This document shows positions 32,853 through 33,643 of a DNA stretch of 33,643 bases, one piece after another (within the stretch, counting starts at the first letter, position 1; each line of letters starts with the position of its first letter). The notes beneath the pieces are model-generated. The model saw only the letters and a list, made by a program, of their open reading frames with translations, searched no databases and was not told where the DNA came from. Origin of the DNA: Paracoccaceae bacterium (GTDB lineage Bacteria; Pseudomonadota; Alphaproteobacteria; Rhodobacterales; Rhodobacteraceae); NCBI GenBank assembly GCA_002402045.2, contig NVUX02000024.1, positions 1 to 33,643 on the forward strand, given 5' to 3'. The position numbers were made by a program, and so were the translations under genes.

Positions 32853-32881
32853 GATGTGGTCGAGTGAGAAATGCACAAAGG

Positions 32882-33486
32882 ATGCCCGAAATCACCTATT
32901 TCTTCGCCGCCCATTCCGCTTTTGCCTATCTCGGCAGCGCGGCGTTTTACGATACCGCAAAAAAACCGGGCGCAAAATTCGCTTTCGCCCGATGGACCTT
33001 GGCAAAGTTATTGCCGCCGCGCAGCCAAGCCAATAGGAACTATTACTTTGGCCGCGAAATAGAGCGTTGGGGCGAGATGCGCAATGTTGCCATAAAAGCT
33101 GGCATTCCAGCCAATCACGGCCATGATGAAACCCTCGCAAACTGCGCAATTATTGCTGCCGATCTTGCAGCCTCCCCCCGGAGCACTGGCCCATGGACTG
33201 CTGCAAGCCCATTGGAATAACCATGCAGACCTAGCAGACGAAGCAGTTTTGTCCCAAATAATAACTGCCGCCGGCCTCCCCGCTGCGCAAATTCTGCAAG
33301 CCGCAACCAGCGCAGACGTGCAAAAAAAACTATCGCCAAAACACCACAGACGCGATCACCCACTCGGTATTTGGCTCTCCCACATATATTGCAGGTGGCG
33401 ATATGTTTTACGGGCAAGACCGACTTGAAATGCCAGCACGCGCGCTTGACCAACCGTTTAAAAACGATTGGCCAAAGCGCGACTAA
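32882..33486 (+). pseudogene. DsbA-fold 2-hydroxychromene-2-carboxylate isomerase-like gene, frameshifted
   Basis: Starts MPEITYFFAAHSAFAYLGSA and, after shifts, continues KIRFRPMDLGKVIAA (second frame), NRNYYFGREIERWGEMRN and GHDETLANCAIIAADLA (first frame), GALAHGLLQAHWNNHADLAD to LQAATSADVQ (third frame) and SVFGSPTYIAGGDMFYGQDR to PFKNDWPKRD (back to the second frame), stop at 33484-33486. These are the segments of HCCA isomerase, a glutathione-dependent thioredoxin-fold enzyme of aromatic-ring degradation. Total length about 200 residues is normal. Four shifts are needed; three lie at homopolymers: A7 near 32969, C6 near 33175 and A8 near 33325. No single frame can make the protein. Confidence 0.8.
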
Positions 33487-33600
33487 AATAATCTGGCTGA
33501 GGCCACACTCACATTGTCTGACGTCAGCGCCTATGGGTCCAAATAGCAGCATTTGATAAGGGAGTGTTTCTGGTTCATCGTCACCACTTAGGAGTGGGAT

Positions 33601-33643
33601 ATGAGACAGACAACGAGAACTCGAAAGAGCCCCGGCGAGAAGA
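33601..33643 (+). CDS. Start of an IS3-type transposase OrfA (cut by the window)
   Basis: Fourteen codons, MRQTTRTRKSPGEK, preceded by AGGAG 6 nt upstream. The R-K-S-P-G-E-K start resembles the N-terminus of IS3-family OrfA proteins that I recall continuing with IVKDIRRATRK. The IS boundary lies somewhere in 33487-33600 but cannot be fixed here. Confidence 0.5.
   Translation, partial: MRQTTRTRKSPGEK

Noticed and set aside
1-33643. Defence island, prophage or biosynthetic cluster
   Set aside because: Apart from hicAB and a WapI-like gene, no nucleases, phage structural genes or biosynthetic enzymes are present.

Overview
The window looks like a chromosomal segment of a marine-type alphaproteobacterium, most likely Rhodobacterales. 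The pointers are the leucine-degradation (liu) operon, the hisB-hisH / hisA-hisF-hisE arrangement, the dnaX-ybaB-recR block, a short alphaproteobacterial SRP RNA, a Hint-domain protein and the general protein style. Both ends are marked by IS3-family elements and there is a scatter of recently broken genes, so this is an ordinary backbone with accessory wear. No phage, CRISPR array or tRNA gene was seen.

Layout. 1-1612: the tail of one IS3-family element sits on a second, minus-strand IS3-family element. The second copy is interrupted by nine 36-41 bp hairpin elements that share constant arms (CCCTCTCGG ... CCTGCCGGG) around a stem whose sequence differs from copy to copy but stays paired. 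This is the most unusual signal in the window. 2072-3259: an ArsR-SRPBCC fusion gene with an internal ribosome binding site, then a broken DUF1761 gene. 3256-11498 (minus): the leucine-degradation operon, read ivd, MCC beta, WapI-like protein, MCC alpha, GST-like, HMG-CoA lyase, methylglutaconyl-CoA hydratase. A perfect dyad lies upstream of ivd. A hicAB toxin-antitoxin pair on the opposite strand splits ivd from the rest. 11771-17301: a metal-related block: HupE/UreJ-like membrane protein, divergent DUF4198 protein, CueR-type regulator and a copper ATPase with four metal-binding domains, preceded by a CueR-type promoter. 17302-24238: an alpha/beta hydrolase and the histidine genes hisB, hisH, hisA, hisF and hisE, interspersed with a TPR protein, a DUF2147 protein, an ORF without a start codon and a small membrane protein. 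24286-29396: a small unknown protein, an EamA transporter, and recR, ybaB, a PilJ-sensor protein and dnaX. 29466-33486: a nitroreductase, a Hint-like protein, a gene broken by an amber codon, rsgA, the SRP RNA and a frameshifted HCCA-isomerase-like gene. 33601 to the end: the start of another IS3-type transposase gene.

How the genes work together. The liu genes take isovaleryl-CoA to acetoacetate and acetyl-CoA. CueR and CopA form a self-contained copper-export switch. HisB, HisH, HisA, HisF and HisE supply central steps of histidine synthesis. DnaX, YbaB and RecR belong to replication and repair. All calls come from reading the sequence; no database search was made.
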